Assembly (NCBI GenBank): GCA_005784505.1
Contig: VCAZ01000036.1
Span: 952,001-1,016,000 of the forward strand
DNA: 64,000 nt
Source of the DNA: Bagarius yarrelli
Lineage: Eukaryota; Chordata; Actinopteri; Siluriformes; Sisoridae
Direction: 5' to 3'
Positions 26,985 to 40,100 of the stretch are shown here, in pieces. Each line of letters starts with the position of its first letter. Position 1 is the first letter of the stretch. The notes below the pieces were generated by a model. It saw nothing but the letters and a program-made list of their open reading frames with translations. It had not been told where the DNA came from and made no database searches. The translations under genes and the position numbers were made by a program.

Positions 26985-29900
26985 TGAAGGAATAAAGAAA
27001 GAATAAATACAAAGAGAGAAAGAGTGAATGAAGACAAGGAAGGATGAAGGGATGAAATGAGAAAAAAAAGAGAAAGATCTGACCTGAATGGAAACTCATA
27101 AACTCGACTTACGCTCGTGACTTTGCGGTAGATTTGCGCGGCGTTCTGGCATTCCGAGTACGGGTATTCCGACGTCGCCATCTCCAGGATGCACATCCCG
27201 AACGCGTACACATCAACGGCCTCGTTGTATTTCTCCTCATACATCTCTGGAGCCATAAACTCTGGAGTTCCTAAAGAAGAGAAGAAGATTCGAAAGCTGG
27301 TCTGAAGATTCGAGTTGGTGGTTAAGATATTAATAATAAAGCTAAGAAGATGCACTTACCGATTACGCTTTTCGCAAACGAGGCTCTTTTGAGCGTAGCG
27401 AGACCCAGATCGCCGATTTTCACGCTCCCGGTGGGCCCCGTGATGAAGATGTTGTCACACTTCAGGTCTCTGTGGATAATGGGAGGAGTTCGAGTGTGCA
27501 GGAAGTGGAGGCCTTTGAGTATCTGGCGGCTCCAGCGCTGAAGAAGCTTTGGCTTCATTTCTTTGAAGCGTTTTAGGTACCTGAACAGGAAATAAAGCTA
27601 GAAACCACTCGATCTCTCACTATTCTCATACTTTTAGATCAGGGGTGTCCAACCTCGGTCCTGGAGGGTTGGGGTGTCCTGCAGAGTTTAGCTCCAACCC
27701 TGATCAGGAATAACTGAACCAACTAGATTCAAAATTTTGTTGTCGAGGCAAGTTGAAGCTAAACTCTGCAGCCCTCCAGGACCGAGTTTGGACACCCCTG
27801 TGTTAGATGATAAAAACTGTCAGACCCACGTTTTAAGTGTGCCAGAGGTCATGAGTTCTGTAACGAGCAGGATGCACTTGTGTCCTTTCACTGTGGACTT
27901 CCAGGAGTCATAGAAGCGAACAATGTTGGGATGCTGTAGGTTCTTCAGCATCTCCACCTCTTCGCTAAAGCGCTGACGCTCCACTTTGGTCAGTTTTCTT
28001 GTCTGAGGGGGAAAAAATGACCAACACATGACGTACCAAACACACACATCTGTGTCAGTCACACACCTGGTTTTCTGAAATAGTCTTTAAATCTGCTGTC
28101 ATCACATTTAAGTATTAAAGTATTTAAAAAACATTCTAATCTTACATTCGACTCATTTCATACAGTTGACATTAAGAGCCTTGCTCGAGGACCCAAAAGT
28201 GCTAACAATAACAATGTCTAAAGCAATGACAATATTGACTATTGGACCTGTAAATAAGAGGCACGAAACTGGCTGTTGTCTCTGCTGACGCATTTCAGCA
28301 GGGGCAGTTTGGTGGTCCTCGGAATTAAACTCGTGACCTTCTGATCAGAACACCTGAACCATCCTTGGCTGAGCTCCGGCATCAGGTGAAAACTCAGTAA
28401 TTTAGTACAGGGTGTATTTTTTTTCTGCACAGCTGTCATTAATAAAGCTCTGAAGATTACCTACAATAAACAATCGCTGGGTATTTTTCTTGACTGATGT
28501 GTTTTCTAAAGAAAGTTAAGTCGAGTTAAATCCGGCTTAAAGCAGAACGAATCTCGCATGTCAACCAGTTGCATAATCGTGTGGCGTTAAAAGCGCCATC
28601 CAAATCGAGGAATCCCAGGAAAACTCTAGGAACTGACTGCATGCGGGACTTCCAGCCAACAACAAGCTGTTTTGTGCTCAGGTGAGTTATGAAAGGTGTG
28701 ATTTAACGCCGGCCTCTCGGTCCAGCGCAGGACGCAGGAACCCCATGAGGCCACAGCACGCAGCATGAATCCTGCATTCAAGGAACTGACTGTCAATACA
28801 CAACCTGTGTGTGTGTGTATATATATATATACATATTAATAATACCCTTTCTGTCGTCTGCTACTTTTCCTCATTACTTAGTTAGGATTACCCATTAGTC
28901 CATTTCGAGTCAAATTTAGGTTAGCAGCTCCTGCCTTTGATTCTTTAGCTACTGCTCGCCTGTCGATACAGCAAATACTTACTTGTGGCACTGTCACGTG
29001 ACCGAGGATGTCATTAATAGCGAAATTTTAAAAAATCTATCGATCAGTGAGTTTAGGGTTCAAGCACATAAAAAGAGCAGCCGCCCTGTCTTTTGTCATG
29101 TTGCATTTTGACAGCTCTTTTGCACCAGGCCCTGATGCATGATGGGATAGCGAACATTCCTCTCACTGAGCTATTTACACAGCGCGATGATAGTCGACAG
29201 AAAGCAGTGCGGAAACTTTTTGAAAAGTTTGACTATATAATAAAAGTGGCACGTAACCTGAAGGAAAGCAGGTAAAATAACAGGACATAAACCAAACATG
29301 GGAAACACAAGAAAGCCCCCAGGATAAAAGACAGGGTGTAGATACAAATAACACAAGAACCTTTAAATGTTACAATTAACATGACAGGCCTGAGGGGTTG
29401 AAAGGGTATGGCATTTTTTTCAGCATAGTGAACATATAGAGCACATGTCAGCGCTTGAAAACTGCATTGTGAAACACTGGGTGTAAAGGCGTCATCCGAA
29501 CATGCAGAAGAAAAGAGTTGATAAAGATGGAATCTGTGTACTTAATGGCGTGTGTCAATGCAGTGACAGCGGCTAATGTGGGGCCTAAGGTACTAATCCC
29601 AAATGCCTCATTACTGATGTGAAGAAAAGGGAAAGAAGAAAAAATAAATCACCTGAGAGTGTAATTACTGATAACCTGACTGAACCACAAAATGACACGA
29701 TTCAGTAGCTCCTACATTCAGTTCGGTAGCTACTGCATTTGATTCAGCGGCTACTGCACTTGATATTCAGCGGCTACTGCGTTTGAGTCAACAACTACTG
29801 CGTTTGATTCAGTAGCAACTGCATTTAATTCGGCAACTACTCCATTTGATATTCAGCAGCTACCGTGTTTGATTCAACAACTATTGCATTTGATTCAGTA

Positions 29901-31688
29901 GCAACAGCATTTGATTCAACAACTACTGCATTTCATTCAGCAGCTATGGGATTTAACTCAGTACGGGAGTTGATTCAGTAGCTCCTACATTCAGTTCGGT
30001 AGCTACTGCATTCAGTTCAGCAGCTACTGCGTTTTATTCAGCAACTACTCCATTTGATATTCAGCCGCTACTGCATTTGATTCAGCAGCTACTGCATTTA
30101 ATTCAGCCGCTACTGCATTTGATTCAGCAAGTACTGCATTTGATTCAATGAGTACCGCATTTGATTTAGTAGCAACTGCATTTAATTCAGCTGCTACTGC
30201 ATTTGATTTAACAACTACTGCATTCGATGCAACAACTAATGCATTTGATTCAGTAGCAACTGCATTTGATTAAGCAACTACTGCATTCGATTCAGCACAC
30301 ACTGTAGTTGATTTAGTATATAATGCATTTGATTTGGCAGCTATGGGATTTAACTCAGTACGGGAGTTGGTTCAGTAGCTGCTGCATTTGATTGCTTGCA
30401 TGTAATTTGATTTGCACTCTATCTGCAACTTTAGCTCCTGCCTTTAATTCCATATCTACTGCATTTTATGTAGCTACTTTTGGTGTGCTTATGTGCGGGT
30501 ATGTGTCTATATATGTGTTTGTGTGTGCATATGCATATGTGTGTGTGCAAATGTTTATGCATAAGTGCATGTGTGTATATATATGTATGTGTTTGTAGTG
30601 TGCAAAATAGACCCACTATTATGCACACCACACACACACATACATACATATACACATGTGTACGTTTGTGTGTCTATATGTGTGTGTTTGTATTGGTGTG
30701 TGTGCTCGTTTTTTAGACATCAAATAACTACAAAATACGTTCTTTTGTAACAACAATATAAGAACTTGTTGAGAGTGAGCTGAGTGTGTGAAAGCAGACG
30801 GGACGGACGAACGTGGAAATAAAAGGAGAGGAAATAAAAGCGGCTAGCACACACACACACACCCACACACCCATTTCACTATTTGCTGTGAGGTCCGTGG
30901 GAGTTTTTGACAGGATAACATTTTTAGCCAATCTGTAGCCTTAATATGCAAAAGTAAAGAACCGCGACAGTTCATGTCACCTTCAAAATAAGAAACATAA
31001 CACTCGAGATGAGGAGGAGAACCGAAGAGTGGGTGTAATATTAAAGCCTGACTTTTGGTGTGGCATGTGCCAATCACATTTCAAAAAGAAAATGTAACTT
31101 CATCAAAATCTCAAAAGAAGAAAGGAAGGAAGGAAAGAAAGGATAATAGAATAGAAAAGAAAGGTTATTTTCCCGTTACTGTTAGTCTCAGCTGTGTGGT
31201 CTTTCTGTATATGGCAGAACGGATGTCAGCCTGCAGCACTGCGGTCCCTCTAAAACTGAGGACAGAGACACATTCCTTCACATGAAAGAAGAACAGATGG
31301 CAAAACAATAGCCAGCAGGCGCGTCTACTGCTTTTCATATTCCACTCAAATTTGCCAAAAAGAGAGGAAGAAAGAAAGAAAAAAAAAAAGAAAGAAAGAA
31401 AGAAAGTATAGGGGAAAAAAGAAAGAAAGAAGAAAAGGAAAGAAAAAGAGAAAGAAAGAAAGAAAAAGAAAGTAAGAAAAAAAAAAGAAAGAAAAAAAAG
31501 ACATAACTGGCTTTAAGCTGTCATTGTTGGGCCCTTGAGCAAGGCCCTTAATCTGCACTTTAAATAGCTGAGAAACATTTTCCTGTGCAGTAAAGTATTT
31601 ACAGAAATATTTACTAGAGTAAGAGTAAAAAAGTCTCGGATAAAAACGTAATATTAACATCACATCACCTGTCATTTACAATCACATA

Positions 31689-31724
<36 letters not shown>

Positions 31725-32147
31725 ATGTTTTTCTAACAGTTAAACTCCGCCTTGATTTTCTACCTTTTAATATCAGTTCCTTTATAATTAAACTTTATTC
31801 TAACAGTTTATGTTTATGGACATGCAGTATTTAGGGGGCAATAAAATAAAATACAATCCCGTGTTGAGTTTGTGTGGATGTTCTACACTTTACTGAGGTG
31901 TCAAAATAAACTTTACTAAAGTGTCTTTAGTAAAGTCGGATTGTTGTATAAATGCAGGACGTGCCAGTTTTGCTGTTTGGTTTATTTATTGTTGTGTTTA
32001 ATTAATGTAAAAATGTGCAATTAGAATGACCATTTATTTGTGAATGTGTGTGTGTGTGTGTGTGTGTGTTTGTTCATAGGTTTGTCATTTCTTGTACGTG
32101 AGCGCATATAAGGACACCCTGGACTGGTCACCAGTCCATCACAGGGC

Positions 32148-32178
<31 letters not shown>

Positions 32179-33212
32179 CTTTGGGCAATTTGGAATCAAT
32201 CTAACATACATGTTTTTGGACCGTTGGAGGAAACTGGAGAACCCGGAGTAAACCCACACAAGCACGGGGAGCAGAAAGACCCCTGCAGGGGAATCGAACC
32301 CGGGACCTTCTTGCTGTGAAAACCACACTTAACCACTGCACTGCCATTAACAAACTACGCCAAACATAGCGAAGTAAAAGTAACATTTTTTATTAAAAAC
32401 TAGTTGAGTAACAGTAAAATTACATCAATAAATATACTCTTAAAAATTTACTCAAGTAAACGTAACGAAGTAAATGTAATTGGTTACTACCCACATCTGC
32501 CCAGGAAGTCCGTTATAAGTGGCGTTTCACCAAACCGGTAGATCGGGACTGGTGTGAATGCTACCGTGTGCGGTGGGTGTGTGACAGAGCTCGGGGCTGT
32601 TTGGATCTGCTTACATTGTCTCCGTGGAACCGCCCTGATTATTCAGAGAGCTCCTTCATTTGAGTTTAAAAGCATCATCACTGAATGAAAGGCTTCCCTT
32701 CTGCGGCATGATACACACTCAGCTAATGTCCATTTACCATGGGGACATGTCATAAGTGTCCTACATTATATCAGTGATATACAGAGAGAGAGCAACGGAC
32801 ACACGCCTATCACACACACTCTATCCAGCATGTGAGGGATTGCACAATCCGAGGTGAGACTGAGCTCGTCACACATCATATCCGTAAAAAGTCAAAGAAA
32901 GAAAGAAAGAAGAAACATACAAAAACAAAAAAAACCCAAATAATGACAACAAGAAAGAAAAAATAAACAAACAAGAATCAAACAGAAAAGAAACAAAACT
33001 CAAAAAAAACAACTACATTCTTTAAAGGAAACAAGGTAAAAAAAGAAATACAAACAAATAACACTAAAACAAAAAAGAAACAAAGAAACAGAAAAAAACA
33101 ACAAAAGAATGAAATGAATGAACAAATAGACAAAAGAGACGAAAGTAATAAATGGTAAGAGGAAACAAGGAAAATACAAGTAAAACAAACAAAAAAAAAA
33201 AAAAAAAAAGAA

Positions 33213-33256
<44 letters not shown>

Positions 33257-34129
33257 AAAAAAGAAAGTTGAAAAACAAACAAAAGAAATGAGAGGAAGGA
33301 GGGAACAAACAAAAACAAGTAAAAAAAAAAAAGAAAGAACGAACAAATGAAACAAAACAAAATAAACAACCAATCAAAAAAAAAAAAAATAAATGAACTA
33401 AAACACAAAAAATAAAGAAAAGCAAGTAACAAACAAAAAAACAAAAAGAACAATAAAAAAGGAACTAAAGAAAAGAAGCACCGACAAAAGGAAGGCACAA
33501 ATGGGCAAGTTAATGGACAATAAAATAAAAGAAGGAATAAAAAAAAACAACAACATATAAAAGAAAGAAAGAAAAAAAGGAAGAAAGAAAAAATGGAAAA
33601 AGTTCATCTGCACTGCTCAGCCTTGGCTCACCCCAGCCAGCCGAGAAGGGCATGGTTTCAACACCTTAGGCTGCTACTGTTGGGCCCCTGAGCATGGCCC
33701 TTAACCTGTAATGTAATGGTCTGTAACCTGATAAATGCAGGTAGGGATAATGGCATCTGTCAGAAATATAAATATTATATTATAAATAGTTTTTTGTGTT
33801 TAACACACTATTATTTTAAATAAAATTTCCTCCATGTAAAGCAGTTATTCCGATGGAATAGAAGTGTACATCTCTCCCACCATGTCAGGTCTGGTGGTTA
33901 CTCACCGGGAGATCGAGGGGTCGTTACTCTCTGGGAGGGTGAGGAGTTGTTACTTTCTGGGGCGAGGGGTATTAAAATAGTGAATCACAGTGATCTGAAC
34001 TGGAGTGTGTGTGTGTGTGTGTGTGTAAACTGTAATCCTCATGTTGTCTGAGAGGACCACTTACTGCTGCTCTTATCAGAGTATACACACACACACTTAG
34101 ACCAGTGTCTGAAGGCTCACAAAGCCTTA

Positions 34130-34173
<44 letters not shown>

Positions 34174-36990
34174 TTGGGGGTGGGAACGTGATGAGGGCAC
34201 TCGGGTGTGTGGATTGGGTGGGGGGGCTTATATCTCAGAACCATGCCTGTATTTTCATGTCACATACAGAGGATTGTGGGGAAAAAACCCAACAGCTCTG
34301 CAGTGTGTGCAGCATTCAGGCCTGAGGGGACATTAAAGAGGTCCACTGACACTGTCCAGGGTCCAACCTACATTTACTGTAGAACAACAAAACACAAACT
34401 ACAGAAAGTGATTTTGTAAAAAAGAAAAAAAAGGAAAAGAAAAGAAAAAATGAGCTAATGAATAAATTAATGAACAAACAACCAACCAAGAGAAAGAAAA
34501 AGAAAGAAAAGTTAAAAAAATTAATGAACAAAGGAAGAAAGAAAGAAAGAAAGAAAGAAACAAACAAACAAACAACCAAAAGAAAGTAAAAAAAACGCAA
34601 AAAAAAAAATAAACGAAGAAAAGAAAATGTTTTTTTTCTCTCCATGGTTACACACTAACACACACACACAGCCCAGAATAAGTGTGTGAATAGTGAAGTC
34701 TACATGGCTGCAGTGTGTCGTGTCTCACAGCGTCCTGCGCTGATAGTATTGCTATTTTAATCGCGGACACTGAAGAGACGAAGGCAGACAATAACGCAGC
34801 ATTGTGCTGACACTGGAGGATGTTCTACACACTCTCTCACACACACACACACACACACACTTACTCACTCAGTCGCACCATACTTAATCTGCAGAACAAA
34901 AAAAATATTAGGAGCAAAGCAGAAAGTGTGAGAATGAGTGTGTGTACATGTACATCCAGGACAGGACAGGACAGGACAGGGAAGGACAGGAAAGAACAGG
35001 ACAGGACAGGACAGGAAAGGAAAGGAAAGGAAAGGAAAGGAAAGGAAAGGAAAGGAAAGGAAAGGAAAGGAAAGGAAAGAGTAGAAAGTAAAGAAAGAAA
35101 AGTGAAGAAGGAAAGGAATAGCAGGTGGTATTGTAATGGTAAAGGTGTTGGGTTTGAATCCCAAGAACACAGGTGTGAATTCTGGGCCCTTGAGGAAGGC
35201 CCTTTCTTCTAAACTGAAATTGAAGACCTATTAATAAAAACACTATTCTTATTCTTTATATTTAACGGCGTTCTTAGTTTTCAGCACAGGAGCTCCATTT
35301 CTGGCAATGATCCTTAATTTCAGTGTTCTGTCCACTGACGGGTGGGACAGGGTGGAAGGGGGTGTCAAATAAGGTGATGTGAATATGATAAATAAATATA
35401 TTAATAAAAATTTCGAATTTTAATTGAATAAAAACGTCACACAGAAATCTAAATCCTACCCTCCCTTTAACCAGCTGTTTATTAGATTAATTCCCAATAA
35501 ATGAAATTGTTCTGTAATTGTGTTGTATTTAATTGCTGTTTTATTGGGATGGCTAAAGGCAGCGCTTTTCTTTTTTTTTTTAAAAAAAAGGACAATAAAA
35601 ACTGTTCTGGGAAAGTGAAAGTTTTAATACCAGAAAAGTTCTATGAGAAGAAAGAGGAGCGAATCAAATCTTCAACAATAAAGAAAGATTGTTATTCTTT
35701 CTTTCTTTCTTTCTTTTTTTTTTAAGTAGCTGAGCCTGCTTTTGCCCGAAGACAAAAGGAGTGATGAGAAGTGCTGTCTTTACTGCTGGTTATGACAGGT
35801 AAAGATGGATGTAAATCTCAGGCGGCGGAGGGGTAAACAGTTTTGCCCCGGGGCAACCTCGAAAACAACAGCTTGTCAGAGCTTTTCAACGAGGGATTTT
35901 TTTTGTGTGGTATTTGTCATAAAGAATCGGTTGTCAGCTGCTGTATAAATGTTTTATTGTGACATTATTAAGTACGTTCTAGGAACTGGTAGAAATAGAA
36001 ATTAAAACCTGGTTATTTATTAACATTAATCTCAATAACAGTTGCATTTAATTGGAGCCACCAATTTTTCTCTGTTTTTCGCTAAACAGAAAAAACTCAC
36101 GTGATTGCCTTCAGAAAAAGAACCATAGAACTTTGGTTTCAGATCATTTTATAGCAAATTCCTGTGAGGACAACAATGAAAATGTGAATGTAGGCGTTTA
36201 CATACATATTTGTGCATTTATAAGAGAGCCAAAACGGGGGGCGTGTCCCTACTACGATTGATTCTGCTCTTTAATTTAAGAGCAAAGGGTCTGAGAATTG
36301 AATGTTTCCCTTTAGCTAATGCTATAAATTAAACATTAAAATCGCTAAAATCGATACCAAACTTCAGTATGGTTCCAAGAATATGGTTCTAATAATGTTA
36401 GAGCCCCAAAAAACGATTTAAGAAATCCTGAATAAAGGGGACACACAAGGGGATATCAAAAAATCCTGAAACACACCAACAGGTATGCTTCCTGTGACTG
36501 TGCAGGTATCCTTGTGCTGCCATCTGTTGGTGTGTCTCAAGAATTTTTGATATCTCACATTTAAGAATTAAGTGCTTTTCATAAGCTAAAAAAATTAGAA
36601 ATTATACTGTATTGTATTATACTGTGTTTAACAACGTATTTTTATGCCTTTTTTCAGCTATAAAATCTTGTGTTTAAAGGCGACGTTCCAGTCATTATTA
36701 AGAAACACAGTCTTGGCTGCATTTAGTCGTGAAAACTCAGGCAACCTCATGAGCAAATCAGGCTTTTTTAATTTTTAATGAGACGCCCTACACAATAACC
36801 ATGTAACCCAACTCGGAATATAAATAATGAGTTTTGACATAACTTTTGGAAGAACTTGTGTAACACGACACGTCTGGCACTAATTACCACCTGATTTCTA
36901 CTAAACAAATAAAATAGTAAAGAGAAAATGATAACAAAACAAGCCAGAGAATGTACAGCTTTATCCCTCTCGTGCATATTTTATATTATC

Positions 36991-37021
<31 letters not shown>

Positions 37022-37034
37022 TATATTATAATTA

Positions 37035-37089
<55 letters not shown>

Positions 37090-37095
37090 TATATA

Positions 37096-37126
<31 letters not shown>

Positions 37127-40100
37127 TACATGTATTTTTTGTATCTTACAAAAGTGAGTACACCCCTCTAATTTCAGCAAACCGTTTACTATATCTTCTC
37201 AAAGGACATTACTATAGAAATAAAACTTGTATATATTTTAGAGTCGTCAGTGTGCAGCTTGTATAACAGTTTATTGTATAACAGTATTGGTTTACTGTCC
37301 TCTGCAAATAACTCAACATACAGCCATTATTGTTCAAATTTAAAAAGTTGCCACCTTAGCTCACTTATTGGGGGCAGTGGTGGCTCAAATGGTTAAGGTG
37401 CTAAGTTGCTGATCTAAAGACCAGAAACACCTGGGTTCGAGCCCCACCGGCAACCCAACCACTGTTGGGTCCTTGAGCGAGACCATTAACCCTTCCTGCT
37501 CCAGGGTCGCTGTATCATAGCTGACCCTGCGCCCTAACCCCAATTTACTAAGATGGGATATGCGAAAAATACATTTCATTGGCTCTGTACGTGTACAATG
37601 GACAATGAAGTTAAATATTATTATTACTCAGTTCAGTACTTTAAACGCCTCAGTTCAGTTCTCTAAATGCCTCAAGTTAAGTAGCCATAAAAGGCCTCAG
37701 TTCAGTACTCTAAACATCATAGCGTTTCCTATACTAAAATATAATGCTTATGTATGTAAATACACAACTATATGTTTTACTTAACCAATTTAGATAACTG
37801 CATAGGAATTACCAAAACATAAAAATGAGTAAATAATTACATAAACACAGTCCAGTGATTGTATTGTAGTGTCTGGTATGTACCTACATTCAGAAAACTT
37901 TGTATATCTCTACACATTTATTAAATATCAGTGTTAAAGTTAAGTGTTTATCTACAGTGGGTGGAGATGGTTTAAAATCGCACATTCTCATCTCACAAGT
38001 TCCTAGGGGTCCATTTTTAGTGGTCTTTCACTTGCTTATCACTATCATCCCTCTGAGTTGTGATGAGATCAGGGTTATAATGGTGGCAACCCTAACCTCA
38101 GTTCAGTACTCTAAATGCCTCAGTTTAGCCGAGCAAATCCCGTAATCTTCAGCTCTCTGCTTGGGCTTTGTCCCGGATGTAAGTCGAATTTGGACAGAAA
38201 TATCTGTGATATAAATAAATATACATAGATGCAGGTTTGCGGAAAAGATTTTACACAAACCCAGACCAAGCATCAATAGCTTAATTCATGTAGATTTTCC
38301 ACTTGAGAGAAAACAAAGGCTTTGTTTATTCAGAATTTATGGATATTTTGTGTCAAGTTTTCAGAAAGCAATCTGAGTGACTCAGTTTATATTTACAGGC
38401 GTGGCGGCGGAGAGAAGTGCATGAAAGCACAATAGGCTAATGGTCAGAGGCTGGCAGCACTTCATCTGACTCAAAAAGTCTGGAATCCAAATAGTCACAA
38501 TCTTTGTTCATGCAAGAAACTCCTTCAAATTGTCCTTTAGGGAGTTTAGTGTGCCTCCAGATTTTTGGACTGGGTACTGATCCATTGGGACACTTTCTCC
38601 ATTCAGGTACTCCAAGAGGAGTCACTGTTGCCAGAACAATTAAGCCAGACAGACGGAAAAACATTGTGTGTCAAAATGACATTTATTCATTTATCTTAGT
38701 GGATCATAGCCTATCCAATAAAGTCCTGGCCCAAGGTGGGAAAAAACACTTAATGGAACACCAGCACATCCCGGATTACCGGATCACCGGATTACCGGAT
38801 CACCATCCAATGGAACCCAGTGGAAATACAGTGACACCCACATAAAACTCCATACAGACAGTAAGCACACACTTTAACAAGAAATCCTGGTAGTGAGAAG
38901 ATAATGTTTCATATGTTATTATACTTGTTCTCCAAACCTGAGCTCAGCAAAAAACATGACTCGGTTATTTAATGTTCCAAAAGTAAAAAAGTACCTCAGT
39001 TCAGTACTCTAAACACCTCAGTTCAGTACTCTAAACAAATCAGTTCTGTATTCTAAACACCTCAGTTCAGTACTCTAAACACCTCAGTTCAGTACTCTAA
39101 ACACCTCAGTTCAGTACTCTAAACACCTCAGTTCAGTACTTTAAACGCCTTAGTTTAGTACATTAAACACCTCAGTTCAGTACATTGAACGCCTCAGTTC
39201 AGTATATTAATTGCCTCAGTTCAGTCTTTTAAACGCCTCAGTTCAGTCTTTCAAACGCCTCAGTTCAGTACTTCAAATGCCTTAGTTTAGTACTCTAAAT
39301 GTCTCAGTTCAGTTCAGTACATTTAACTCCTCAGTTCAGTACTCTAAACACCTCAGTTCAGTACTTCAAACGCCTTAGTTTAGTACTCTAAATGTCTCAG
39401 TTCAGTTCAGTACATTTAACTCCTCAGTTCAGTACTCTAAACACCTCAGTTCAGTACTTCAAACGCCTTAGTTTAGTACATTAAACACCTCAGTTCAGTA
39501 CATTGAACGCCTCAGTTCAGTATATTAATTGCCTCAGTTCAGTACTTCAAACGCCTCAGTTCAGTATATTAATTGCCTCAGTTCAGTACTTCAAACGCCT
39601 CAGTTCAGTACTTTAAACGCCTTGGTTCACTACTCTAAATGTCTCAGTTCAGTTCAGTACATTAAATGCCTCGGTTCAGTACTCTAAACACCTCAGTTCA
39701 GTACTTCAAATGCCTCAATTCAGTACATTAAACACCCCAGTTCAGTACGCTTAACACCTCACTTAAGTACTCTAAACACCTTAGTTAAGTACATTACAAG
39801 CGTCAGTTCAGTACATTTACCGCCGCAGTTCAGTACATTGAATGCTTCAGTTCAGTTTTTTAAATGCCTCAGTTCAGTACTTTAATTGCCTCAGTTCAGT
39901 GCAATAAACGCCTCAGTTCAGTACATTAATTACATTAATTAATTTTTCTGTTAACCAGTTTAAACAGTGGTTTTTCTGTACACGATAGTTTAGTGAGTGG
40001 GAGGTTTTAATAGTTAAAATACAGAATCCTAAAACTGGCCCCCTCCTCTTCCCCAGAAATGTATATCCACCATTATCTCAAATATGGCAGCTGCTGATAA

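Larger units (their letters stand above)
23462..27112 (-). other. wnk4 intron 4
   Basis: A 3.65-kb intron. It holds a pyrimidine tract (plus strand, 24563-25090), a SINE (25617-25812), a short hairpin AAGGAAGCTT..AAGCTTCCTT (25581-25604) and a purine tract (26398-27085). Confidence 0.75.

Noticed and set aside
32978..33613. Long minus-strand open frames rich in Phe, Leu and Ser
   Set aside because: They cover A/G-only low-complexity sequence that lacks stop codons for compositional reasons. The same holds for frames at 24501-25101, 26103-27100, 55613-56239 and 58763-59641.
38988..39935. CRISPR-like array
   Set aside because: The units are contiguous with no unique spacers, in vertebrate DNA. 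It is a minisatellite.
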